Assembly (NCBI GenBank): GCA_009649675.1
Contig: WJPL01000005.1
Coordinates: forward strand, 37,475-101,474
DNA length: 64,000 bases
DNA from: Alphaproteobacteria bacterium HT1-32
GTDB lineage: Bacteria > Pseudomonadota > Alphaproteobacteria > Rhodospirillales > HT1-32
Reading direction: 5' to 3'
How positions within the stretch are numbered: position 1 is the stretch's first letter; each line of letters begins with the position of its first letter. A model generated the notes under the pieces. That model ran no database searches. It was not told the DNA's origin and worked only from the letters and a program-made list of their open reading frames with translations. Shown in pieces: positions 50,488 to 59,598 of the stretch. Position numbers and translations under genes: made by a program.

Positions 50488-52587
50488 TCAGTTTTCCCGC
50501 GGCAGGGTGATGGTGAATTCGGTGTGGTTTCCGGGTTTGCTGTCGACGGTTATGCGTCCTCCATGACGTCGTACGATGTCATGGCAGATTGACAGGCCAA
50601 GGCCGGTGCCGCTGCCTGTGGGCTTGGTTGTGAAGAACGGGGTGAACAGTTTTTCCCGGATGCCCTCGGGAATGCCTGCGCCATTGTCGCGTACTTTCAG
50701 AATGACTGTGTTCCCGGATATTTCGGAGGACAGTGTGACCTGAGGTGAATAATCCTTCGGGCCTGCTGCCTGTCGCTCCCGGACCGCATCGAAGGCGTTG
50801 CCGACAAGATTGAGAATCACCCGGTTCAGTTCCTGCGGGACGACCTTTATTTCCGGCAGGTCATCGGACAGCGCATAATCCAGTGTGACATTGAACCCCC
50901 GGTCCTGTGCCCGTCTGCCGTGATAGGCCAGTGTGGCGCTTTCCCGGATCAGGGCGTTCAGATTGGTCAGTTCCGGGGCACCGCTGGATTCGCGGGCATG
51001 AGCCAGCATGCTTTTGACGATGCTGTCGGCCCTTTTACCGTGGCTGTCGATTCGTTCTGCATTGTTGCGGATATCCTCGATCAGTCCTTCGACATCATCA
51101 CGTTCCTGCTCCGGGATGGTTTTGATGTAAGGGGCCAGGATTTCCTCAAGCTCTGTCGCCAGCTCGATTGAGCTTTGCGCAAAGTTGGTCACGAAATTCA
51201 GCGGGTTTTTGATCTCATGGGCGATCCCGGCAGTGAGGGCACCAAGCGATGCCAGCTTCTCCTGCGAGACGATCTGGTCCTGGGCTTCCCGCAGTTTTTT
51301 CAGGGCCAGTTCCAGTTCACTGTTCTTTTGCTGCAATTCCCGGGTGCGTTCATCAACAGCGTTGTCGAGGTTTTCCAGTGTTTCCGTCAGATGGCGCACC
51401 AGTGTCCGGTTCTCTTCAAATATTCTTGAGATCGTGGTGAACCAGGGCTTCCAGTTTTCCGGAACATCACCGGGGGCAGCCTCAGCAATATTACGGTTCT
51501 CTGCCTCAATATGAGAGATCAGTGCGCGGGCAGGCCGGATGAACTCCCGCTTGGCCAGCTTGTCGGAAATAAACAGCATCACGCCGAGAATCAGAATGAC
51601 AATGAGAAGAACCCGGATGGCATCATCCTGAAAGGGTGGCTGGAGATAGGGAGAGGAGACGCTGCCAATGACTGCCGCATGAAATGGTGTACCTTCCACA
51701 CGGGTGCCAAATACCCAGAGATCGCCCGCGTTTATAACCGATCCGGAGGGTGAGGTGGCTGCTGCCAGTACGGCAGGAGAAAGAATTTCTTCCATATCGG
51801 GGACAGCGTCGGGGCCGGTTACGCTATTTCTGTCGACAAGTGCGACCGGCGTGCCCTTGTGCAGGATCATGATGGTCAGATCACCAGCCTGTCCGGACAG
51901 GGGGGCCAGCAAATTCCCGATCTGCGCCGTTGCCAGAGCGGCGGCAACCAGACGACCGTTCTGCCGAACCGGCGAAGCCGCCGTAATCGTGAGGGGTTCC
52001 CGGTCGACGGTCCAGTCCCGTAATGTTCCCGCAGCCCAGGCCTGCTGCATGACTTTCCAGTCCGGCAACGGGCTGTTCATGGCCGATGTCTTCGCCCGTA
52101 TCCGGACCTGCCAGCCTTCCTGTGTTGCAAACCGGAGGGAGTTCATCAGCGCGTTCTGAGCCACAAGCCCGGTGCTGATCCGGTCGAGGACAATGGAGAG
52201 GGACAATACGCTGTTCGGCGGGTCCATCACGGACCGGGCTTCAGGTGCAATGATTTCCACCGGTTCCCCCGCCTTTCCCTGAACAGGGACATTCAGGCGC
52301 CAGACAGACGGCTGACCGTCAGGTTCGGGTTGTGGCCGGGCGATGGCTGTTGCATCGAAGACACCGGCACCGGCCAGTCCGGCGATAGACAGGCGATCAA
52401 CGCTCGCCGCGACACTGAGAATTCGCTCGCTCGCGTGATCCAGCAGTGACTGGCTTTCTGCCCGGAAGGCAATGCTGAGGTCTTTCGTGGGTGGCTCGCT
52501 CCCCAGAACCGCCCACAGGGTTGTCATGGCGCAGAGTGCAAGAACGGTAAACCGGAGGATGCGGCTATGTCGGGTCAGAAAGTTCAT
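50488..52587 (-). CDS. Membrane sensor histidine kinase
   Basis: A 699-residue sensor kinase. An N-terminal helix (about 10-28) and a second helix at about 325-345 ([16 protein letters not shown]) enclose a large periplasmic sensory region. A cytoplasmic coiled coil ([19 protein letters not shown]) leads to the HisKA domain with phosphorylated His457 in [17 protein letters not shown], then the HATPase domain ([45 protein letters not shown]). No response regulator is adjacent, so the partner is elsewhere. It is divergent from the tetraheme cytochrome gene (52784), so a role in sensing conditions for the redox cluster is possible but unproven. Confidence 0.92.
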   Translation of the reverse strand: MNFLTRHSRILRFTVLALCAMTTLWAVLGSEPPTKDLSIAFRAESQSLLDHASERILSVAASVDRLSIAGLAGAGVFDATAIARPQPEPDGQPSVWRLNVPVQGKAGEPVEIIAPEARSVMDPPNSVLSLSIVLDRISTGLVAQNALMNSLRFATQEGWQVRIRAKTSAMNSPLPDWKVMQQAWAAGTLRDWTVDREPLTITAASPVRQNGRLVAAALATAQIGNLLAPLSGQAGDLTIMILHKGTPVALVDRNSVTGPDAVPDMEEILSPAVLAAATSPSGSVINAGDLWVFGTRVEGTPFHAAVIGSVSSPYLQPPFQDDAIRVLLIVILILGVMLFISDKLAKREFIRPARALISHIEAENRNIAEAAPGDVPENWKPWFTTISRIFEENRTLVRHLTETLENLDNAVDERTRELQQKNSELELALKKLREAQDQIVSQEKLASLGALTAGIAHEIKNPLNFVTNFAQSSIELATELEEILAPYIKTIPEQERDDVEGLIEDIRNNAERIDSHGKRADSIVKSMLAHARESSGAPELTNLNALIRESATLAYHGRRAQDRGFNVTLDYALSDDLPEIKVVPQELNRVILNLVGNAFDAVRERQAAGPKDYSPQVTLSSEISGNTVILKVRDNGAGIPEGIREKLFTPFFTTKPTGSGTGLGLSICHDIVRRHGGRITVDSKPGNHTEFTITLPREN

Positions 52588-52783
52588 CCCTGATTATACG
52601 ACGATCCGGGGGACGGGGGAATGCATCCCTGCCCTGATTGCCGCATCGTGGGCGGGATAAGGTTCTTGCGGTCAATTGGTAAGGATGAAATATTTGATAT
52701 GTGGCAGTCTGTGGAATTCGGATTGTTGCAAGTCGGGGGAAGAATTCCAGGCCGGCAGAGTTTCAGGGGCAAGGGAGTTTGTT

Positions 52784-53749
52784 ATGTCGCGCTTTGGATG
52801 GGTTTTGTTTTTTGCGACGATAGGGTTCGTTACCGGTACAGCCGGATCAGCGAATGCGCAGGGCTTTGATCTGTATTTTCAGGGGCCAAAAGTCTGCCAG
52901 GAATGTCACGAAGAAGAATACAAGGTCTGGGAACGGTCGGTTCACGGAACCGGGTTCCGGACGATTCACCGACGCAAGGATGTCTCCGCCAAGGATATTC
53001 TCGCTGCGGAAGGTGGCGAAAAAAACATCAGAAAAAACGATACCTGCCTGTTGTGTCACTTCACCCCCTCTCAGGCGAGTTTCGATGCCCCGACGAATAT
53101 CAATGCTGGCCCGTCCTGCGAGACCTGCCATGGCGCCTCCTCGATCTGGATGCCGATCCATTCGGATTACGGTGGCAAGGACGTCAAGAAAGAGCAGGAA
53201 ACCAAGGAACATAAGCAGGAGCGTATTCTCGCTTCCTCTGATGCCGGTATGATCTGGCCAAGCCAGCTGTTCGATATTGCCGAGAACTGCATGTTCTGTC
53301 ATGGCATGACGAATGAGGAATATGATGCCCGTACACTCAAGAACATGATTGAGGCCGGACATCCGGTACGCGGAAACTTCGAGCTGGTGCTCTATTCACA
53401 AGGCTCGGTGCGACATCGTTTCTATGATCCGGCAGATCCAAAGAACAATCTGGAGATGACACCGGCACAGCTGGCCCGGATGTTCGTGACCGGTCATGCG
53501 GTTGGTTTCGTCAAGGCGCATAGCGCGAAGGACCGTATTCCGACCAAGAAATATGTCGAGGCGCAGCAGGAACGGATTGCGGCTGCCACCAGGATGCTGG
53601 AAGCGATCAAGGGCAAGGTGCCGCTGGCCGCCGAGCTGCTGGCCAATCCACGGGCCGGTATTGCCAGAAAGCTGGTCGCCAGCATCAAAGACATGGATCT
53701 GCATGCGGAAGTCAAAGATCTGCTGCCTGATCCGAAGGACTATAAGTAA
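52784..53749 (+). CDS. Periplasmic tetraheme cytochrome c, c554-like
   Basis: A 321-residue exported cytochrome. ATG 52784 has AAGGGAG upstream and starts a signal peptide (MSRFGWVLFFATIGFVTGTAGSANA, partly shown by its first 20 residues). Four CxxCH heme sites follow: VCQECHEEEY, TCLLCHFTP, SCETCHGASS and NCMFCHGMTN, with extra His residues for bis-His ligation (VHGTGFRTIH, IHSDYGG, AGHPVRGN). The pattern is that of the cytochrome c554 family, which carries electrons in the periplasm. A 7-bp stem hairpin follows the stop, and 95 bases later the ferredoxin gene of the same cluster begins. It is the likely terminal periplasmic carrier of the cluster. Confidence 0.88.
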   Translation: MSRFGWVLFFATIGFVTGTAGSANAQGFDLYFQGPKVCQECHEEEYKVWERSVHGTGFRTIHRRKDVSAKDILAAEGGEKNIRKNDTCLLCHFTPSQASFDAPTNINAGPSCETCHGASSIWMPIHSDYGGKDVKKEQETKEHKQERILASSDAGMIWPSQLFDIAENCMFCHGMTNEEYDARTLKNMIEAGHPVRGNFELVLYSQGSVRHRFYDPADPKNNLEMTPAQLARMFVTGHAVGFVKAHSAKDRIPTKKYVEAQQERIAAATRMLEAIKGKVPLAAELLANPRAGIARKLVASIKDMDLHAEVKDLLPDPKDYK

Positions 53750-53751
53750 CC

Positions 53752-53770
53752 CTCCGGTCTGACACCGGAG
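53752..53770 (+). promoter_or_regulatory. Intercistronic stem-loop after the tetraheme cytochrome gene
   Basis: CTCCGGT (53752-53758) pairs perfectly with ACCGGAG (53764-53770) around a five-base loop. It lies three bases after the cytochrome stop and is not followed by T residues, so transcript stabilisation or processing is more likely than termination. Confidence 0.5.
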
Positions 53771-53844
53771 AGACGGAGCAGGTGCGAAGAAGATCGGCCT
53801 GCGGCAGGGGGATTGTTTCATGACGTATGGGGACAGGAGGCGAC

Positions 53845-55518
53845 ATGGCTGATGTTGTGTCGGTCGCCCGACCCCAGCGATGGGACACCCCCTTTGGTCC
53901 GGATATGACGGACGGGGATGTCGATGACCTGCTCCGGCGTCCGGAAATTGCCTCCATCGATCTTGACCGTTTCCCGATACACACACCGCTGACGGGAATC
54001 CTGCGCAACGATACCCGGCTTGTGCGTTTTGCACCCGGCGACATCGTGGTGAGGGAAGGGGATTACGGAAATTCGGCCTTTCTGATTCTCGATGGCGGGA
54101 TGCGGGTGGTGATTGCCCCCAGCCTGCCGCGTAACCTGCTGGGACGGCAGGTGGTCGAGCGGAAAGGCTTTTTTGATTCGGTTGCGCAGTTGTGGCGTAA
54201 CAGCTGGGTGCCTGAAATCCGGGATCGTCCGGGAGAGTCTTCCCGTATGGTGCGGGATGCCGATCTGCGTGGCGGCGCCCGGGCTTTTCTGCAGGATATT
54301 CCGGCGATTATTGACCAGCACCGCACTGCATCGATCAATGCTGGAACCCTGTTTGGTGAACTTGCGGCGCTGGGCCGGATACAGCGCACGGCAACTGTGT
54401 TCGCTGAAACAGAAACGCTGGCGCTGGAAATCCGGTGGCAGGGGCTGCGTGAACTGCGGAAATATGACGAGGGCTGGCGCCGGCAGATCGATGCCACCTA
54501 TCGTTCCAATGCACTGAAAAATCATTTTGAGGAAAATGCCCTGTTCAGGGGGCTGCGTTCGCAGGCGCTGGAAAAAATCGTCGAGACAACCCTGTTCGAA
54601 ACCTACGGCAGTTTTGACTGGCATGCCTCCTACCGGCAAATGCGCCAGACCGGCGGGGATGTGCTGGATGACGAACCGATCATTGCGCGGGAAGGCAATT
54701 ACCCGGACGGCTTGCTGCTCATACGGGCCGGCTTTGCACGGGTTTCGGTGAAGCTTGGTAATGGCCGGCGTACCCTGACCTATCTCGGTGCCGGTGATCA
54801 CTACGGTCTCTCTGCCCTGTATGATGGCTGGAAGACGGGAGAGGCCGGAGCACTCGACACAACATTGTCTGCACTGGGATATGTTGATGTGCTGCGGGTG
54901 CCGGCGGGGATGCTTGAAGAACATCTGTTTCCGATTCTGACTCCGGCAGAAGTTCCCCGGGTTGGTGAGCTTGTGGCCCGGTCGCTCGATGAAGATGCGC
55001 TGATGGAATGGGCGGTTGAAGAACGCTACGTCAATGCCACACAGGCGATGCTGATCGATCTCCAGAAATGCACGCGCTGCGATGACTGTGTCCGCGCCTG
55101 TGCATCAACACATGAAGGCAATCCGCGTTTCATCCGGCATGGCCGGACATTCGATAATTATATGGTCGCCAATGCCTGCATGCATTGTATCGACCCGGTC
55201 TGCCTGATTGGCTGCCCGACGGGGGCTATTCACCGTTCGGTCGAAAGCGGGAATGTCATCATCAATGACGAGACCTGTATCGGATGTGCGACCTGCGCCA
55301 ATTCCTGCCCTTATGATAATATCCGCCTGGTGGAGATACGTGAGGAAACCGGGGCGGTGATGACGGATCCGGAAACAGAACGTCCGATCATGAAGGCGAC
55401 CAAATGTGACCTGTGTGAAGGACAGCTTGGTGGCCCGGCCTGCGTGCGGGCCTGTCCGCACGATGCCCTGCACCGGATCGACTTCCGTGAACTGGAAGAG
55501 GCGGCGAAGCAATGGTGA
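53845..55518 (+). CDS. Cyclic-nucleotide-domain protein fused to a four-cluster [4Fe-4S] ferredoxin
   Basis: A 557-residue soluble protein. The N-terminal 400 residues hold two cyclic nucleotide-binding-like domains (VRFAPGDIVVREGDYGNSAF ... TLFGELAALGRIQRTATV; and PIIAREGNYPDGLLLIRAGF ... YLGAGDHYGLSALYDG). The C-terminal 150 residues are a DmsB/HybA-type ferredoxin with cysteine groups CTRCDDCVRAC, CMHCIDPVCLIGC, CIGCATCANSC and CDLCEGQLGGPACVRAC, enough for four [4Fe-4S] clusters. ATG 53845 has an AGGAGG ribosome site; ATG 53827 is less likely. No signal peptide, so it is cytoplasmic. It overlaps the membrane cytochrome gene by seven bases. Predicted role: ligand-gated electron relay between reductase and membrane heme protein. 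The fusion is seen; gating is inference. Confidence 0.85.
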   Translation: MADVVSVARPQRWDTPFGPDMTDGDVDDLLRRPEIASIDLDRFPIHTPLTGILRNDTRLVRFAPGDIVVREGDYGNSAFLILDGGMRVVIAPSLPRNLLGRQVVERKGFFDSVAQLWRNSWVPEIRDRPGESSRMVRDADLRGGARAFLQDIPAIIDQHRTASINAGTLFGELAALGRIQRTATVFAETETLALEIRWQGLRELRKYDEGWRRQIDATYRSNALKNHFEENALFRGLRSQALEKIVETTLFETYGSFDWHASYRQMRQTGGDVLDDEPIIAREGNYPDGLLLIRAGFARVSVKLGNGRRTLTYLGAGDHYGLSALYDGWKTGEAGALDTTLSALGYVDVLRVPAGMLEEHLFPILTPAEVPRVGELVARSLDEDALMEWAVEERYVNATQAMLIDLQKCTRCDDCVRACASTHEGNPRFIRHGRTFDNYMVANACMHCIDPVCLIGCPTGAIHRSVESGNVIINDETCIGCATCANSCPYDNIRLVEIREETGAVMTDPETERPIMKATKCDLCEGQLGGPACVRACPHDALHRIDFRELEEAAKQW

Positions 55519-56330
55519 GCGGCCGGATGCGGGTCTATCTGCTGTGCTGGCTTCTGGCTGCTGTGACGCTCGGGATTGTCGTTCTGCAATATATACGGAT
55601 CGATAATGCACTCGGGGACACCTCACTGCTGACCGGCTATGTGCTGTATGCGTCGCTGGTCTTTCTGGCGCTGTTCAATCTGCGTAAACGCCTGTCGATG
55701 GTGCCGCTTGGCCGTGCTTCCACATGGTTTGCGCTTCACATCGTGATCGGCCTGCTCTCGGTCGTGCTGTTCTGGCTGCATACCGGGACTTTCTGGGCTC
55801 TGGGGTTATATGAGCAGGTTCTGATGCTGCTGTTCTATGGTGCCTGTCTGACCGGAATAATCGGATATGCCATTCAGCGAATCATCCCGGCCCGGCTGAT
55901 ACAGACCGAATATGAGGTCCTGTTTGAGCGGATACCAGGTGAGATCGCGGAGATCCGGGCCGAGGTCGAATCGCTTATTCTGCGCTGTACGGATGTCAGC
56001 GGGGCAGACACCCTGGCCCGGCATTACACGGAAACGGCTGACTGGTATTTTCGTCAGCCGCGTTTCTTGCTCAGCCATGTGTTTGGTACGCAGGCCGGAG
56101 AGCACTGGCTGCATCAGAATATCGGGATTGTCCGGCGATATCTTCGCGATTCGGAACTGCCTTATCTCGACCGCCTGTATGAACTTGGCCAGCGCAAGAA
56201 CCGGATCGACCAGCATTATGCCCTGCAGGGGCTGATGAAGATCTGGTTGCTGGCGCATCTGCCCCTGTCAACGGGCCTGATTACGCTGGCGACATGGCAT
56301 CTGATCATTGTTCACGTGTATGCGCTATGA
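55512..56330 (+). CDS. Five-helix membrane protein, probable di-heme cytochrome b
   Basis: A 272-residue inner-membrane protein with helices at about 9-27, 38-55, 70-92, 98-120 and 245-268, and a soluble segment of about 110 residues between helices 4 and 5. Helix 3 carries His76-x13-His90 and helix 5 carries His249-x13-His263. This is the same spacing by which helices B and D of cytochrome b hold two hemes across the membrane. A further His268 follows. It overlaps the ferredoxin gene upstream and the decaheme gene downstream, so it is translated with both and is the obvious trans-membrane link between them. I do not recognise a named family; the heme assignment is inferred from histidine geometry. 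Confidence 0.7.
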   Translation: MVSGRMRVYLLCWLLAAVTLGIVVLQYIRIDNALGDTSLLTGYVLYASLVFLALFNLRKRLSMVPLGRASTWFALHIVIGLLSVVLFWLHTGTFWALGLYEQVLMLLFYGACLTGIIGYAIQRIIPARLIQTEYEVLFERIPGEIAEIRAEVESLILRCTDVSGADTLARHYTETADWYFRQPRFLLSHVFGTQAGEHWLHQNIGIVRRYLRDSELPYLDRLYELGQRKNRIDQHYALQGLMKIWLLAHLPLSTGLITLATWHLIIVHVYAL

Positions 56331-58297
56331 TCGACTTTTCCAAATTCCGCTATTTTGCCAGCGCTTACGAACGGCCCACCTTCAAGTATCGCTGTGGCCG
56401 CATGGCGCGCTGGGGCAAAGCCTGTGCGCGGGGGCCAAATATCAATGGCAGTTGCGGGGGCATTACCGAATGTACCCCTCTGTTCCGCGATGGCAGACAT
56501 TATTGCAGACGCCCGAAGCGTGCAGGTGGTGACTGTTTCGATGGCCCACTGCCGGATGGCGCCTGTTCGCAGAGCCATCCTCCCTGTGCGCCGAAGCGGA
56601 CTCTCAGGGTCTGGCGGGGACGGGCAGCGCTGGTCGCGATCTTTATCGTGATCTCGCTGATTGCGATTTCAATGACCTCCCGTCCGGACGGGGTTGCCGG
56701 TCTGGCTTTTGTCGATCCGGGGCCGCTTTCCGGACATCACGCAAATCTGTCGATTGATGGCTCGGTTGCCTGTAGCGCCTGCCATGCGTCGGCAGAAGCC
56801 AGCGCAGATACCTGGCTGGCATCGGTCGTTACACATGCCGATATGGACGGACAATGTATCGACTGTCACGGCTTTGACGGTCCGTCGAATGTGCCCCATA
56901 ACCGGACATTGTTCGGGGTGACCAGACCTGAACTGGGTGAGACCAATTGCCGCTCCTGTCATAAGGAACATAAGGGCGCGGAGGCTGATATCAGCAAGCT
57001 GACGGATGCCCAGTGCAATACCTGCCACCTGATTCGCTTCGACAGCTTCAGCAAGGATCATCTGGATTTTGTGAAGCCGTTTCCCTACCGGAAACGCAAC
57101 AACATCATTTTCGATCATGCCTCTCATATCGGGAAGCATTTCTCGGACCCGAAGACAGCGGCCAATGCCCCGGCCAATTGTAATGGCTGTCATCTGACCG
57201 AGCAGGCAGCACGCTATGTCCCTGTCGTCGGATATCAGGAAGCCTGTGCCTCCTGTCATGAGGATCAGGTAGTTGGCCGGGAGATGGCCGTCCTCCGGTT
57301 TCCGGAATTCGATCAGAACTATCTTGAAGAATCGGATATTCTGGAGGCCTGTGGCCTGACCGGCGAACAGGCCGTTGATCTGGTCGAGCGGCTGAAAGCT
57401 TTCGAGCAGGGTGATCGTCCGGACCCTCGGGAAGCCGAGGAATATTTTGCTTATTCGCTGGAGCAGGCGACGACCATCGGTTCGTTCCTGACCGGTATCG
57501 ATATTGATGATGTCACCGGGCAGAGCGAGCCGCTGCAGCAATTGTTCCTGGCAATGGCGAGAGCAGGGCAGGACCCGCTGGTTGACCTGGCGACAGGGCA
57601 GACGACAACAGCCGAGGCAAAACAGCTGTTTGCCGGACTGAGTCCGGAACTGGCAAGGCAGACAGCCTGTCAGTGGGCGCGGAATGTGGAATATGTCAGG
57701 CCGGATGCGGAGCGACCGCGCGGCTGGGGGGCAGATGAATTCAGTCTGCTGTACCGGGCGATTGGCCATGCCGACCCGGTCATGAAGGCATGGATGGATT
57801 TTGCGGCAACCGCACCGGGAAAAATCACGGGAGAAGAAGACAGGGAACGGGCACTGGCCATGCAGGCCTTGTTCGCAGACCGCAAAACCGGGCCGGGGGC
57901 CTGTGCCAAATGCCATGCACTGGAAGATGTCTCGATCAGTGACGGAGGCGAGCAACTGGCATTCAAATGGACCTATTACCGTGATGAGCAGAGATCACAG
58001 AAATTCTTTGATCATCGGCCCCATCTCGGGTTGTCCGGCCCTGAAACGGCCTGTGAAAGCTGTCACCGGCTGGATGCGGAAGCCGATTATGCGGGCAGCT
58101 TTGAAGGCTTTGATCCGACGCTCTTTATCAGTAATTTCGGTTCTATCGAACGATCAGGCTGTGTCGATTGCCATAATGAAACCGGCGTCCGGGAGGACTG
58201 CACACTCTGCCATCGCTATCATGAAGGTCCGAAATTCAACAAACCGGTGACCCGTTATATGGTCCAGCCGAAAGGGGAGGGTGGTGATGGATCCTGA
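56327..58297 (+). CDS. Membrane-anchored decaheme cytochrome c with duplicated cysteine module
   Basis: A 656-residue protein in three parts. Residues 20-90, cytoplasmic, contain eight cysteines (23, 33, 43, 49, 60, 70, 80, 87) as two copies of C-x9-C-x9-C-x5/6-C, each with a GP...G-x-C core. One membrane helix follows (about 99-116). The periplasmic part has ten CxxCH heme sites (CSACH, CIDCH, CRSCH, CNTCH, CNGCH, CASCH, CAKCH, CESCH, CVDCH, CTLCH), with a heme-poor helical insert between the sixth and seventh (about 300-520). ATG 56327 overlaps the stop of the membrane cytochrome. It should bridge cytoplasmic metal clusters and periplasmic hemes. The multiheme part is certain; the metal in the cysteine module is inferred. 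Confidence 0.88.
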   Translation: MIDFSKFRYFASAYERPTFKYRCGRMARWGKACARGPNINGSCGGITECTPLFRDGRHYCRRPKRAGGDCFDGPLPDGACSQSHPPCAPKRTLRVWRGRAALVAIFIVISLIAISMTSRPDGVAGLAFVDPGPLSGHHANLSIDGSVACSACHASAEASADTWLASVVTHADMDGQCIDCHGFDGPSNVPHNRTLFGVTRPELGETNCRSCHKEHKGAEADISKLTDAQCNTCHLIRFDSFSKDHLDFVKPFPYRKRNNIIFDHASHIGKHFSDPKTAANAPANCNGCHLTEQAARYVPVVGYQEACASCHEDQVVGREMAVLRFPEFDQNYLEESDILEACGLTGEQAVDLVERLKAFEQGDRPDPREAEEYFAYSLEQATTIGSFLTGIDIDDVTGQSEPLQQLFLAMARAGQDPLVDLATGQTTTAEAKQLFAGLSPELARQTACQWARNVEYVRPDAERPRGWGADEFSLLYRAIGHADPVMKAWMDFAATAPGKITGEEDRERALAMQALFADRKTGPGACAKCHALEDVSISDGGEQLAFKWTYYRDEQRSQKFFDHRPHLGLSGPETACESCHRLDAEADYAGSFEGFDPTLFISNFGSIERSGCVDCHNETGVREDCTLCHRYHEGPKFNKPVTRYMVQPKGEGGDGS

Positions 58298-59552
58298 TTT
58301 TCTGGTCTCGGCAATTGCGACCCTGTTTCTTTCCCTGATTTCAGCCTGGGTATTGTGGCTGGGCATTGATGCCGTGCGAAGCCGTTCGATTGTCCGGCGT
58401 TCCGTGGAAGCCGAGCACAAATTTCTGCAGGCCCGTGTTGCCCAGATCATGGCCCAGAAAGACTTCGAGAAGGAAAAGAAAGAGCTCTCCTGGAACGGTT
58501 ATCGTAAATTCGAGGTAACGGAACGGCGCAACGAGGGCGGGGATATCACGTCTTTCATCCTCCGGCCCCATGACAAGAAAAGCCTGCCCCCCTTTCTCCC
58601 CGGTCAGTACCTCACCTTCAGCCTGGCTGCCGGAGACTGGTCGAAGCCGCTGATTCGCTGCTATTCCCTGTCGGATTCTCACAAGCCGGACTGTTATCGT
58701 GTCAGTATCAAGCGCATCGATCGCAATCCGGATATTCCGAAATCACACCCCGGACGGGTTTCCAATCATTTCCATCAGATGATCCAGCCCGGCGCCATTG
58801 TCGATGTGAAAGCGCCGAGCGGACAGTTCTATCTCGATATAACGAAGTCACCGCCGATTGTACTGATCGCGGGCGGCGTTGGCCTGACGCCCCTGCTGTC
58901 GATGCTGAATGCGGTTGTCGAAACCGGCTCGAAGCGTGAGGTCTGGCTGTTCTACGGTGTTCGTGATGGCTCCCACCACATCATGCGTGAACATCTGGCA
59001 CACCTGGCGCTGGAAAACGAGAACATCAATCTTCGGGTCTGCTACTCATCACCACGGCCCGGTGATGTCGAAGGCCGGGATTATCACCATCAGGGGCGGG
59101 TGACGGTTGACCTGCTGAAAGCAGAACTGCCCTCAAGCAACTACCGCTATTTCATCTGTGGCCCGGCCAATATGATGAAGCAGATGACCGCTGACCTGAA
59201 AGCCTGGGGGGTGCCGGAAAACCACATCAATTACGAAGCGTTTGGCGCGGCGACGGTCAAGAATGTCGCAGCCACTGCCATTGAGAAACCGGCCACGGCC
59301 CTGAAGGTGGAATTCACCCGGTCCGGCAAAATTCTCGACTGGGATTATGAGTCGGAGAGCCTGCTCGATTTCGCAGAAAGCCATGGCATCCCTATTGATT
59401 CAGGCTGTCGGGCAGGAAATTGCGGAACCTGCCTGACGGCCGTCAAATCCGGTGATGTGGATTATGTCACGGAGCCGGGAGAACCGCCGGAAACCGGTTC
59501 CTGTCTGACCTGCATTTCTGTTCCGAAAGCTGACCTGAAACTGGACGCCTGA
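58287..59552 (+). CDS. Membrane-anchored FAD/NAD(P)/[2Fe-2S] reductase
   Basis: A 421-residue reductase. One N-terminal helix (about 5-25) anchors it, followed by a coiled segment. The flavin domain has FLPGQYLTFSL and RCYSLSDSHKPDCYRVSIK. The nucleotide domain has IVLIAGGVGLTPLLSML, EVWLFYGVRDGSHHIM and YFICGPANMMKQM. The C-terminal plant-type ferredoxin has Cys-x4-Cys-x2-Cys (GCRAGNCGTCLTAV) and a distant Cys in GSCLTCIS. ATG 58287 has GGGGAGG upstream and overlaps the decaheme stop; two GTG codons just upstream are weaker starts. As the last gene of the cluster it most likely feeds electrons from NAD(P)H into the ferredoxin and cytochromes, or runs in reverse. Confidence 0.9.
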   Translation: MDPDFLVSAIATLFLSLISAWVLWLGIDAVRSRSIVRRSVEAEHKFLQARVAQIMAQKDFEKEKKELSWNGYRKFEVTERRNEGGDITSFILRPHDKKSLPPFLPGQYLTFSLAAGDWSKPLIRCYSLSDSHKPDCYRVSIKRIDRNPDIPKSHPGRVSNHFHQMIQPGAIVDVKAPSGQFYLDITKSPPIVLIAGGVGLTPLLSMLNAVVETGSKREVWLFYGVRDGSHHIMREHLAHLALENENINLRVCYSSPRPGDVEGRDYHHQGRVTVDLLKAELPSSNYRYFICGPANMMKQMTADLKAWGVPENHINYEAFGAATVKNVAATAIEKPATALKVEFTRSGKILDWDYESESLLDFAESHGIPIDSGCRAGNCGTCLTAVKSGDVDYVTEPGEPPETGSCLTCISVPKADLKLDA

Positions 59553-59598
59553 TCTGTTCCGGAGTCATACTGTCCCGGTTCCAGATAAGGAGGCATTG

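Noticed and set aside
53818..54924. A 368-residue minus-strand frame opposite the CNB-ferredoxin gene
   Set aside because: No domain or ribosome site; the plus-strand gene has AGGAGG and clear cluster motifs.
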